Positions 34,536 to 44,332 of a DNA stretch of 64,000 nt are shown piece by piece; position 1 is the first letter of the stretch, and each line of letters starts with the position of its first letter. The position numbers were made by a program, and so were the translations under genes. This DNA comes from Bufo bufo (Eukaryota; Chordata; Amphibia; Anura; Bufonidae): assembly GCF_905171765.1 (NCBI RefSeq), contig NC_053389.1, forward strand, positions 785,050,772-785,114,771, written 5' to 3'. The notes beneath the pieces are model-generated. The model was not told the DNA's origin. It made no database searches and saw only the letters and a program-made list of their open reading frames with translations.

Positions 34536-34580
34536 ATGTGACGTTTTCGGCCAACACGGCCTTTTTCAAACTGAAGTACA
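34536..34580 (-). ncRNA. Degenerate hammerhead-like motif, left foldback arm
   Basis: The minus strand reads TTGAAAA, a GGCC/GGCC stem II with a five-base loop (GTGTT), then GAAAACGTCAC. The CTGANGA box has changed at two positions, so cleavage is unlikely. Confidence 0.4.
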
Positions 34581-35750
34581 AACAAAAAGAAGTATATACA
34601 GTAAATAACAATTTGATCCATCACGACAAACATGGTAAACATTAGGTTATGTGGCCAGAGATATATCATTCATATCTATGGCATTTTCCGCGGAAGTCCA
34701 TGTATTTCTATTCCATACAAAGAGTGATATGAACATAATACAATTAATGTAGCATCTAACACGTAATATAACAGAAGCATTGTGTCATAACAACATGATG
34801 TCACATGGCGGAAATCCACGACACATAAAGCATACAATCGTATGAAGGTAGAGGTCCACCAAAATATCGCTGTCCCAAAGCGAGTACTGAGTCATTCTAG
34901 TTAAGAAAACTTTGTTAAGAGGCTGTGGAGGGGCAGAAACAACAGGGACACTCCCAGGGGGATGAACAGGTCCTGTTTACCTCACGGGGATAAGATAACT
35001 TAAGAGACCTGGACTACTGGCCTACCTGGTGCCGCTCTGTAAGGAACATGGAAGGCGATGGCTTGGTCTAACCAAATGTGCTGCTGCACTACCGGAGGAT
35101 GCCATGTTTTGACCGGTGTGGCCGGCGTCTTATGAGGCTTGTGCGCTAAACAGTGGCTGTCACATGCGCATGCGCCGAGCGCTTTTCAGACCTCAGTGAA
35201 AGAATCGCTATAGGAGGGGATGTATGGAAGTGAATAGAGAGAAAAGGAAGTTAGAAGGTAGATTATCGGAGGGGATGAGACAGATCAGGCGTATAGAGAG
35301 GACAATGTTGAAAGACAACAAAAATGAACCAAAACTTAGTAAGTAATGAGCAGGCAAGAAAACAGAAAGTCCAAATAAAAGAGCTGAAAAAATTGGCCAA
35401 CTCAGGACAAACAAATTAAGGGAAAAGAGAGAAATGAGGGAAAAGAGAGAATTAAGGGAAAAAAGGTGAAGCATGGAATTAAATGAAAGAAATGAAAGAA
35501 GTGAAAGAAAGGTGGGAAAAATGGGAAAAAAATGACAAAAGGAACCAGAAAAAAGTGAAAAAGGGGTTAGATGCTACATTAATTGTATTATGTTCATATC
35601 ACTCTTTGTATGGAATAGAAATACATGGACTTCCGCAGAAAATGCCATAGATATGAATGATATATCTCTGGCCACATGACCACCTAATGTTTACCATGTT
35701 TGTCGTGATGGATCAAATTGTTATTTACTGTATATACTTCTTTTTGTTTG

Positions 35751-35795
35751 TACTTCAGTTTGAAAAAGGCCGTGTTGGCCGAAAACGTCACATCT
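35751..35795 (+). ncRNA. Degenerate hammerhead-like motif, right foldback arm
   Basis: Mirror copy of the left-arm motif on the plus strand (TTGAAAAAGGCCGTGTTGGC, then CGAAAACGTCAC), with the same core substitutions. Confidence 0.4.
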
Positions 35796-35863
35796 AAGCC
35801 GCATAATGATTGAAAATCACTATTCAAGAAGATTTACTTATGTCACTGGAGTTATTTTGAGCT

Positions 35864-36392
35864 ATCATCAGGGTATCGACAGGATTGAATCAGAAGGATA
35901 GTGGTCAGTAAAGGTTTGAAAGTGTTAAAAAGCATGTCTTAGTTATATGGACAAACAGCATGACTGTTTAGCCTCGGCTTGTCCTTGGTGCACAGTAGAC
36001 CCCCAGTTGTCATTAACCTAAAGGTGGCCACACACATTAGACAAATGTTTTCTGAACCTCTTATGGCGTGCAAGCCACCAGGGTTGTAAGGCCACTTTCA
36101 CACAGCGTTTTGCATCGATATTTGTAAGCCAAAACCAGGAGAAAACATAAAATGGAAAGACTTTCACCTCTTCTGTAGTTTGAGTCCATCCCTGGTTTTG
36201 ACTAGCAAATATTGAAAAATGATGGCCAAATACTGACCACAATGTTTCTGTTCAAACATTCTCTTGGGCGGGAAGTGACAGTGACACTACTTTAAAGGAA
36301 ACAAGATGCTCAATATGAAAGTAGCCATAGACTGGCAGATGTCTTACTAATATCGATAGTCTTTGAGGCATCTATCTGTCCTCATACCCTAA
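35864..36392. other. Intron 3, right part with decayed repeats
   Basis: Contains fragments of MITE ends (CTAAAGGTGGCCACACACAT near 36018; GCCACTTTCACACAGCG near 36092; ATGAAAGTAGCC near 36316), but no complete element. Confidence 0.45.
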
Positions 36393-36717
36393 GGCCTCTT
36401 GCACACAAACGTTTTTTTTTTTCATTTACGTTACGTTTTTTTTGCGTTCCGTATACCATTCATTTCAATGGATTCTCCAAAAAAATGGAAGGTACTCTGT
36501 ATGCCTTCCGTTTTTCCATTTTTCCGTTCCGTTCAAAGATAGAACATGTCCTATTATTGTCCGCATAACGAACAAGGATAGTACTGTTCTATCAGGGGCC
36601 AGCTGTTCCATTCCGCAAAAAACGGAATGCACACAGATGTCATCCGTATTTTTTGCGGATCCTGTTTTTGCGGACCGCAAAATACTGAAAAAGCCATACG
36701 GTCGTGTGCAAGAGGCC
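36393..36717. mobile_element. MITE with GGCCTCTTGCACAC ends, TAA target duplication
   Basis: The ends GGCCTCTTGCACACAAACG and its inverse (CGGTCGTGTGCAAGAGGCC) are flanked by TAA (36390-36392 and 36718-36720). The interior has the CCGTTTTTCC / GGAAAAACGG palindromic style of the other MITEs here. It lies 50 bases from rdh8 exon 3. Confidence 0.82.
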
Positions 36718-36767
36718 TAAGAGAAATAACATTGTGGTATAAAGTATACAAAAAACCCATATCTCAC

Positions 36768-36947
36768 CTTGTAACCCCATGACGCTGCTTATAACCACAA
36801 TGTGACCACTTCTTCTCTTCTTCATGGCAGGGAGCAATTCTTTGATCAAGTGCACCACCCCAAAAAAGTTTGTCTCAAAGACTTTCCTCATGTCGTCCAT
36901 TGAGATGCTTTCAAGGGGACCAGCCTGGCCTACACCAGCGTTGTTCA
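36768..36947 (-). CDS. rdh8: Retinol dehydrogenase 8, exon 3 (active-site Ser)
   Basis: This 180-base exon lies between a cccag acceptor and a gtgagat donor. With the last G of exon 2 it reads VNNAGVGQAGPLESISMD, the NNAG motif that supports the Rossmann core. MRKVFETNFFGVVHLIKELL and GHIVVISSVMGLQG follow. The Ser in ISSVMG is the catalytic Ser of the family. It is joined to exon 2 by a 101-base intron. Length and phase agree with vertebrate RDH8. Confidence 0.94.
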
Positions 36948-37048
36948 CTGGGAATCAACAATGTACATCATATTACAAGAGTTATAACAAACTTCGTTAC
37001 TTATTAACACCAAACTAAATGTGTAACTCAACCATGTTGATCGCTTAC

Positions 37049-37219
37049 CAAGGATGTCCACTGTCTGACCAGGCAGCTCTGCTATGCATTTCTTCACTGA
37101 CTCTTCATTGGTTACATCCAGCTGTCTGATTACCAGGGTCTTATTGAAGGACTCTCCAGCTTCTGCTTCCAACTTTGCACTCTTGTTGGGGTCTCTCATA
37201 GTGGCAATCACCATTGGTA
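37049..37219 (-). CDS. rdh8: Retinol dehydrogenase 8, exon 2
   Basis: RDH8 is an NADP(H)-dependent short-chain dehydrogenase that reduces all-trans-retinal to all-trans-retinol in photoreceptor outer segments as part of the visual cycle. This 171-base exon (tatag acceptor, gtaagcg donor) encodes VIATMRDPNKSAKLEAEAG, LVIRQLDVTNEESVKKCI and VDIL. The ATMRD and LDV blocks are the second beta-alpha unit of the Rossmann fold, which binds the adenine side of the cofactor. Exons 2-6 together give about 283 codons, so roughly 35 N-terminal residues with TGxxxGIG are missing. The nearest alternative is HSD17B1, but the C-terminal RRQTN...YTPLT block favours RDH8. Confidence 0.92.
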
Positions 37220-38662
37220 CTATAGAAAACCTCCAACACCCTACTTTATTGCACATTGAAGAGTTAACTTGCATCATGATTTATGCCATTGTTTATACTT
37301 ATATTGTCTTGTTGAACTGCATTTTATATGTTTATTGTGATATATCCTGTTCATTCTCACTGTTATTGAACAGTATTTGCACTGCACTGCAGGGAGAGTT
37401 GATACACAGCCAGCTAATACTGAGAGACTTTGGGACTTTCTACCTATGCACTGAGAAGCTAGTCATTTTCCACAGTTACTATAAGAGAATATGCAGAACT
37501 AAGTTTTGGAGGGAAAAACAGACACAGTGACCTTTTGACTGTCTAGTTAAGCTCTATCTAGACTGTTGTTTATTTCTGAAAACTGCTTATTCATTCCCAT
37601 TGACTTGTATTAAGGGCTCAATACAAGTCTATGGCAGATGGAAATTGCAACATTGTTTCTGTTAGGCGGTGTTTCTCCAATAGAAGGTTCTGAATCAGAA
37701 ACTGTATAAAAGAAAAGTAGTCAGAGCCCCTAGTTGTCTGCAAATAGGGACCAGTGTTCAGTAAGAGAGACTCTGCCAGACTTCACCAGTAACCAGAAGA
37801 AGATGCTGAGATGGGGATACTCTGCCACAGTCACTGGGTCACTAGCCCTTTGATCAGTAATGCAGCCATCTCAGGCCTTTTCTCAGCACAGAACCTTCTT
37901 CTACCAGAGGGGAGACAGGACAAACCAGTTAACTGCATTGCCTGTATTGTTTTGCACTTAAGTTCCTCCAGTAAAGAACACTGGTTAACTGCAAACCCTG
38001 ACTCTCTGGACTTATTTCCCATTTGGTGCACCACGCCTTATCATCCTCTCTGTAGAGCAGCAAAATGTGATAACACCTCAATGGTGTCCAGGGGATCTAG
38101 CGTAATGTTGGAGCCACCCCAAACCCAGCCACTGTAGCTGTGTGAAAAGTACATGGATGGTGGGAGGGATGAAGGTGTCCTTTGTGACATGACCCAACTG
38201 ATCTCCTTAGTCCAGGTCTGATCCCTTCTTGGCTATGAAACGTTATCATAGCGTTAAGTATTATGCCATGCCAGACTTACGAATAAACAGTTATCACTTT
38301 AGATTACAAAACACTCCTCCTCATCCCCGAGCTATCAGTGGGTATTAGTTGGCAGTCATATGGTACTTTAAGAGGATAAGCAGATTTGCTTGGAGCAAAA
38401 GGTCAGTGTCTGAGACTGAGTATTTTTATTACGAAACCATGTTCCACTTCCCAAAAACAGCAATTGTCCTTAGTGTATATACACGAATAAATGTGATACC
38501 TGACTATATTACAGGCAAAGCTAGTACAAGAATGAGGGAATGTCTTTTTAGGACCACTATGTTTAAAATTGGGGGTCCTCTCTGAGGAACTAAAATCTGA
38601 TAAAAAAAAAATTAAAATGTCATCATGGCTGGTCACTGTTTACTTCGATGCAGTGGTGATGG
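37220..38662. other. Upstream intron of rdh8, no gene seen
   Basis: Sequence 5' to exon 2 on the minus strand. No exon resembling the N-terminal TGCSSGIG block was found here. Only unremarkable non-coding sequence was recognised. Confidence 0.45.
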
Positions 38663-38810
38663 GCCATATATAGGGATGAGCGAACCCGAACTGTATAGTT
38701 CGGGTTCGTACCGAATTTTGGGGTGTCCGTGACACGGACCCGAACATTTTCGTAAAAGTCTGGGTTCGGGGTTCGTCGCTTTCTTGGCGCTTTTTGAAAG
38801 GCTGCAAAGC

Positions 38811-38960
38811 AGCCAATCAACAAGCGTCATACTACTTGCCCCAAGAGGCCATCACAGCCTTGCCTACTATTGGCATGGCTGTGATTGGCCAGTGCAGCAT
38901 GTGACCCAGCCTCTATATAAGCTTAGGTCACGTAGCGCTGCACGTCACTCTGCTGATACA
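38811..38960 (+). promoter_or_regulatory. Probable hAT transposase promoter
   Basis: A CCAAT box (AGCCAATCAA, 38811-38820), an inverted CCAAT (GTGATTGGCC, 38881-38890) and a TATA box (CTCTATATAAGC, 38911-38922) are spaced as in a vertebrate polymerase II promoter. They sit just inside the left end of the hAT, upstream of the transposase. Confidence 0.6.
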
Positions 38961-39184
38961 AGCGTAGGGAGAGGTTGCTGCTGCGATGTTAGGGCGAGAT
39001 TAGGCAGATTAACTCCTCCAAAAGACTTAATTCAGTGATCGATCTCCAGCTGTGGATCATTGAAGTGCTAATATCGAATTGCTCACTTTTTTTAGGCTGC
39101 CCAGAGCGTTTTTATATCATATTTTTCTGGGGTGATCGGCGGCCATTTTGTGACTTGTGGTGCGCCAGCACAAGCTATCACCAA

Positions 39185-39340
39185 GTGTATTTAACCATCA
39201 ATAGTGTGGTTATTTTGTGCTATATCCTACATCAGGTGCAGGCTGAGCCTGTGTCACCCAAGTGCATTTAACCATCAATAGTGTGGTTATTTTTTGGCCA
39301 TATACTACATCAGGTGCAAGTTGAGCCTGTCACCCAGCGC
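39185..39340. repeat. Short tandem duplication in the hAT leader
   Basis: A unit containing ACCATCAATAGTGTGGTTAT and ACATCAGGTGCA occurs twice in tandem with small changes. A separate ~110-base segment (about 39353-39460) is also found again at about 44195-44303, on the far side of the L1 insertion. Confidence 0.7.
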
Positions 39341-39651
39341 CTAAAAAATAGACCTGACATTTCTATTCAACCAAATCTGTACTGTTTTAGCTGGTCAAGT
39401 TATTTGTAGTGACCGTAAAAGCACAGTTTTTGTTCTGGGTTGAAAAACTATTCCCAAATTTGCCATTCTCAAAATAAGTAGTTTATGCTATATCAGGCCT
39501 ACTTGAAATCTATCCCAAAAAGGATATCTTACATTGAAGGTGCTGATAGTGTCATTCAGAAAAACTTAACACACACGCTAGCGTGCTGATACAAGTCTAA
39601 TTCTGTGATTAAACCTATACCTGTCACACAGCGCAAAAAAAAACAGGGCCT

Positions 39652-39945
39652 TTGTTAATTAAAATGTCCTCCTCAAGGGAACGGGATAATATCCTTAGAT
39701 GGAAGAGAGAAATACAAACGGTGAAATACAACGATGCTAATATAGAGATATACCCGGACTTTTCAAAAGTTACGCAAGATAAAAGAAGAGAATATAAGGA
39801 CGTTAAAAAGAGACTGATACAAGCCCAACTAAAATATTCCATGATGTACCCTGCGAAACTACTGGTTATCTACAAAGAAACCGTTCAATTCTTCCCCAAC
39901 CCAAATGACGCAGCCGATTGGATGGACTCTCAGGGCATTAAATAA
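39652..39945 (+). pseudogene. L1 ORF1, C-terminal domain only
   Basis: The frame contains IEIYPDFSKVTQDKRREYKD and LIQAQLKYSMMYPAKLLV, the C-terminal domain of L1 ORF1. The coiled coil and RRM are absent because of 5' truncation. The ATG at 39664 is internal, not a native start. Confidence 0.8.
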
Positions 39946-40179
39946 CCTGCTCATGGTCGCGGTGGGGGAGAGCTGGGGGGGCCGACGGCGGGGGGGGGGG
40001 GGGATAGTCTATAGTCAGAGACCTATGAGCCGCAGGCAGCGACTCGCAGGTCAGAATGGGATTGGGGTTTGGGGGGTTGGGGGAGGGGGTTTATTTCCGC
40101 GGGGGACTGTCGTGGTGTTGAGGGTACGTCGTTGGGGGTTCCCCTGTTCTTCCGCTCAGTGCTGCCTCACTATCTTAAA

Positions 40180-43100
40180 ATGTCTAGCATACTGACATGG
40201 AATATCCGCGGTTTTGCGGACAAAATTAAGAAGTGTGCAGTGTTCGATTTAGTTTCTAGACATTTACCAGCAATAGTGGCCCTGTTAGAACCACACCTTA
40301 CAGGTGAAAAAGTAGCAGCACTGGGCGGAAGGAGATGGGCCTCTCATGAATATCATTCCTGTTACTCTATATATTCCAGGGGAATCAGTGTTTATATTCA
40401 TAGACAGGTAGACTACGACCCAATAGAACAGCTAATTGATCAAGAGGGCCGGTATATTTTTCTGCACTGTTATTGGCAGGGGCAAAGGAGAATTATTGCG
40501 TTTATATACATTCCACCCCCTTTTACAACCACTGTACTATGTAAATTGATGGAGTATATTGCAGCACGAGAGGAGTGCCCGGAGCTGGTGATGGGCGATT
40601 TCAACTCGGTCATGGACGTTAAAAAAGACAGGATCTCCACCATAACTAATTATGAACCAAATTTAGGTTCAAGTACAGTACTATCCAGAATCTGTACAGA
40701 GATGGCACTGGTTGACATATGGCGATCTCTTTATGGAAATAAGCAAGTATTTTCATGCTTCAGTAACACATATAGGTCTATGTCCCGAGTTGATCTGGCC
40801 CTCGCCAGCCCCGGGCTTATTAATAGAGTTAAAAAAATGAATTATGAATGTCATGGTATCTCCGACCATAGCCCGGTTATGGTTGTACTGGACAGTCCGA
40901 ATAAACCAAATCCAAATAGAACTTTTAAACTTAACCCCACTGGATGACATTGATAAGGGATCTAGATAAGATTAATGAAGAAATAAAACTCTTTTGGAGG
41001 GATAACGTTAATTCAACACATATCCATATGGTTTGGGACTCGCTTAAGGCATATCTTCGGGGTATATATTCACATGAAATCAGGAAACAGAAAAATCTCT
41101 TTGCCCAAACTCAAAAAGAAATAGAAGGGATGCTCAACCAGATAATGAATGAGATTAGCCACGCAAATACCCCAGAAAAACAACTTCAACTTAAAAAAGC
41201 ACAAGATGAATACAAACAATATTTACATAAAAAAGCACAGAACAAAATGTTTTTTTCAGGGTTGAGGAGCTTCAGCGAGTCCGGCATGGCAAGCAGACTA
41301 TTATCTATGATAGTAAAAAATCAAAGGGGGGGTACTAATATTATCGGAATTAAGACAGAGGCAGGAAATACCCTACGAGACCCTGATGATATCTTAAGGG
41401 AATTTACCAGGTACTTTTCGACGTTATATCAAGCCGGGTCTAAAAATCAGGGAGTAAAAATAGATCAATATCTGGACAACATTGAGATCCCTGAGTTCGA
41501 CCAACAAGATATTGACTGGTTGAATAGACCTATCCAACTGACCGAGCTACAGACCACGTTGCACTCTATCAAGGGTAATACATCCCCAGGGGTGGATGGC
41601 TTTCCATTCGAACTATACCGGAAACATGAGGGAATTATTCTTCCCCAAATGTTGGAGGTATTAAATCAATCCTGGACAATGGGTTCCCTACCACCCTCAT
41701 GGATGGAAGCTACCATCACATTGATCCCCAAAAGAGGGAAAGATCCGCTGTTAGTTGCTTCCTACCGCCCCATCTCTCTGTTGAATACAGACTATAAAAT
41801 CCTTGCCAAATTGTTAGCCAATAGATTAAAAACTGTTATCCACAAAGTCGTTCATGTAGATCAAACCGGGTTCATTCCCAAAAGGAACATACAGGACAAC
41901 ATAAGGCGGGCGTTCCTGAACGTCCAGATGGGGGATGGTGAAGACTGCTCCATCCTGTCATTGGACGCCTTTGACAGGGTGGAGTGGTCCTTCCTTTGGA
42001 GGGTAATGTCTCGGGTGAAGATAGGCGAATATTTCTCCAGATGGGTTCGCATTCTGTACCAAAACCCGGTATCCAGGGTCCGAATCAATGGTGAATACTC
42101 CTCCCCTTTCCCCCTGACCCGAGGAACACGCCAGGGCTGTCCCCTTTCCCCCTTGCTCTTCTCACTGTTCCTGGAGCCAATTGCATGCAAAATTAGAACA
42201 GATGTGGAAATACCTGGCTTCGGGTGCGAGGGAGAAGCTGACAAAATCAGTTTATATGCGGACGATATAGTGCTCTTTTTGGGGAAGGGGTATATAAACT
42301 TGCCCAGGGTTATGGAAAGTCTGGACGAGTTTGGATGCCTATCTGGATACGATATAAACTGGGAAAAATCAAAATTTCTCCCATTAAGACGCCCGGTTCC
42401 ACTGGGCCATAATTTTCGGGTTAGTATACTGACCCCAGCAGATTCCTTATTGTATCTGGGTATCCAGATAGGGACCAAGCTGGAACATTATATGAAACTG
42501 AATATACTCCCAATAATAGATAAAGTTAAAGAAAAAATTAGAACATGGTTAAAACTCCCCCTGTCACAAATCAACCGAATAGCGCTTATTAAAATGACAT
42601 TATTACCAATGTTATTATATGTTTTCAACGCTAGTCCAATTACGATAGAAGACAAATTTTTCAATAAGTTAGAGATCCTCTTTAACGAACTGATATGGGG
42701 CCGCAAACGAGTCAGAGTTAAGATACGGTATCTGTATAAAGAAGAGGGTGGAATGTCCATCCCTTTTTTAAAAGGATATTATCTAGCTGCCCAATTGAGA
42801 TGGTGTGTGAGGAATCGAAAGAATAAATGCATCTGGCTTCTTTTTGGGGAGCATTGTAGACCATGGTCGGATCTTTTCCACATTCTCGAAACCGGTATTT
42901 TTAAGAAGAAAACAATAATAAACCCGTTTAGTAGAATGCTTGGGTATATCTGGCAACAAATTAGAGATATGGTGGGTGCATCTGAAGCAGTTCAGTACAC
43001 CCCACTGTGGGGGAATGCACACTTACCACAAGTTATGCAACTGGGTCACGCTGAATATTGGGAAAAACATGGGATATATTTAATTACACAAGTTTTTCAT

Positions 43101-43892
43101 AAAGGACAGATTAAGCCCTTAAATGAAATATTACCAGACACCAAATTAGGATTCATTGATAAATTTCGATATGAACAACTACTTCATGCTATATATCACA
43201 CGGAGAATAAGAATTATTTGAAGATAGTAAGGAACACTTTTTTAGATCATTGTCAAGATATGACACTTAATACTTCTATATCGCACATCTACGCTAAGTT
43301 AAAATATGAATACACGAAAACCATCACATTTGGGGGTGAGGCTAAATGGGAAAGAGACCTACAAAAGGGGGAACCCATTTTGTGGAACACTGTGTACAGA
43401 AACATTAAAAGATCGACTGTGTCACCTGCCCATGCATGGATTCTTTTGAAAATCATACACCGCCTCTATTATACACCAGTATTACTGCATATCATTTATA
43501 AAGATAGGAAACAGAACTGCTATAAATGTAATAAAGACAGAGGAGACTATAAACATCTGCTGTGGGAATGCCCAGGGATAAATGAATACTGGATTAAAAT
43601 ATTCCGGAAATTGCAGGACTGCTCACCTATGAAGTACCAGGCATGTATTGACTACGCCATCCTGGGTACATTCCCAGAGACAGACCAAAATAAAACCGAG
43701 CAGACACTTTGGTTTCGGGGCACTGCACTTGCCAAAATAATAATTGTTAAACACTGGGGCACCATGAAATACCCCAGTTTTCAGGAGTGGATGGAGTGGA
43801 TGAATAGGGTCAGGCAGTACGAACATATCCTAGCCCAAACAGCAGGGAAAAAGGCAGTCTGGTGGCGGATCTGGGATAACTGGAAACAATGA
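40180..43892 (+). pseudogene. L1 ORF2 (endonuclease-reverse transcriptase), frameshift and small deletion
   Basis: Starts MSSILTWNIRGFADK. Endonuclease blocks LLEPHL, MGDFNSVMD, SRVDLALASP and SDHSPVMV occupy the first 250 residues. A one-base frameshift near 40935 separates them from the rest (40944-43892). The RT reads GNTSPGVDGFPFELY, SYRPISLLNTDYKILAKLL, LSLDAFDRVEWSF, RQGCPLSPLLFSLFLEPI and LYADDIVLF. In motif A the usual D-A-E-K-A-F-D lacks three residues, which should inactivate it. The C-terminal knuckle is CYKCNKDRGDYKHLLWEC. Confidence 0.9.
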
Positions 43893-44157
43893 CAGTTGAT
43901 GTAGATACGGCAGCTTTGCGGAAAAGAAAGGGGGTAGCTGGAAATAATGACAGTTGATGTAGATACGGCAGCTCCGCGGAAAGAAAAGGGGGGGGGTGGA
44001 GGGAGGGATAGGGGGGTTTATAAACAAAAGAGAAACTCAGTATAGGATGAGATGAATTTATTATTGTATTCCTATTCTATTGTTATGTGACACTGAAATG
44101 GAATTTTGTTGATTTTTTATCTTTTGGAAAATAAAATATATTTAAAAAAAACAAAAA
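43893..44157 (+). other. L1 3' UTR and A-rich tail
   Basis: Contains a duplicated ~60-base segment (GACAGTTGATGTAGATACGG at about 43891 and 43949), a G-rich tract near 43990 and a terminal AATAAAATATATTT followed by A tracts. Confidence 0.75.
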
Positions 44158-44332
44158 AAACCTATACCTGTCACACAGCGCAAAAAAAAACAGGCCTCAC
44201 ATTTCTATTCAACCAAATCTGTACTGTTTTAGCTGGTCAAGTTATTTGTAGTGACCGTAAAAGCACAGTTTTTGTTCTGGGTTGAAAAACTATTCCCAAT
44301 TTTGACTCTCAAAATTGTGGTGAACGGGAACA

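Larger units (their letters stand above)
34466..35863. mobile_element. 1.4-kb foldback element with ~295-bp inverted arms
   Basis: The left arm (34466-34760) and right arm (35566-35863) are near-perfect reverse complements, starting AGCTCAAAATAACTCCAGTG on the left. Each arm holds a degenerate hammerhead-like motif, with the A/T-rich terminal sequence outside it. The 800-base centre codes for nothing recognisable. Inverted terminal copies are one of the known layouts of Penelope-like elements, so this may be a non-autonomous derivative; no RT is present. Confidence 0.75.
39648..44157 (+). mobile_element. 5'-truncated L1-type LINE inside the hAT
   Basis: Flanked by a 37-base target duplication (39611-39647 and 44158-44194) that starts AAACCTATACCTGTCACAC. 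It begins in the middle of ORF1, runs through ORF2 and ends in an A-rich tail. The insertion point (GATT/AAAC) and A-tail are those of ordinary, non-specific L1 insertion, unlike the two minisatellite LINEs. Confidence 0.92.

Noticed and set aside
35208..35474. Leu/Phe/Ser-rich 88-residue minus-strand ORF in the foldback centre
   Set aside because: Low-complexity reverse of a GAAA/GGGA-rich stretch (AGGGAAAAGAGAGAA repeats); no sign of coding.
7138..37219. Assignment of the host gene to hsd17b1
   Set aside because: The catalytic region would fit both, but the last exon (RRQTN...YTPLTALKYADNTGNLSVRT) fits RDH8 better.
39648..44157. Third member of the minisatellite-specific LINE family
   Set aside because: It sits in hAT sequence with a 37-bp duplication and an A-rich tail, is 5' truncated, and its ORF2 differs clearly from the two satellite LINEs.
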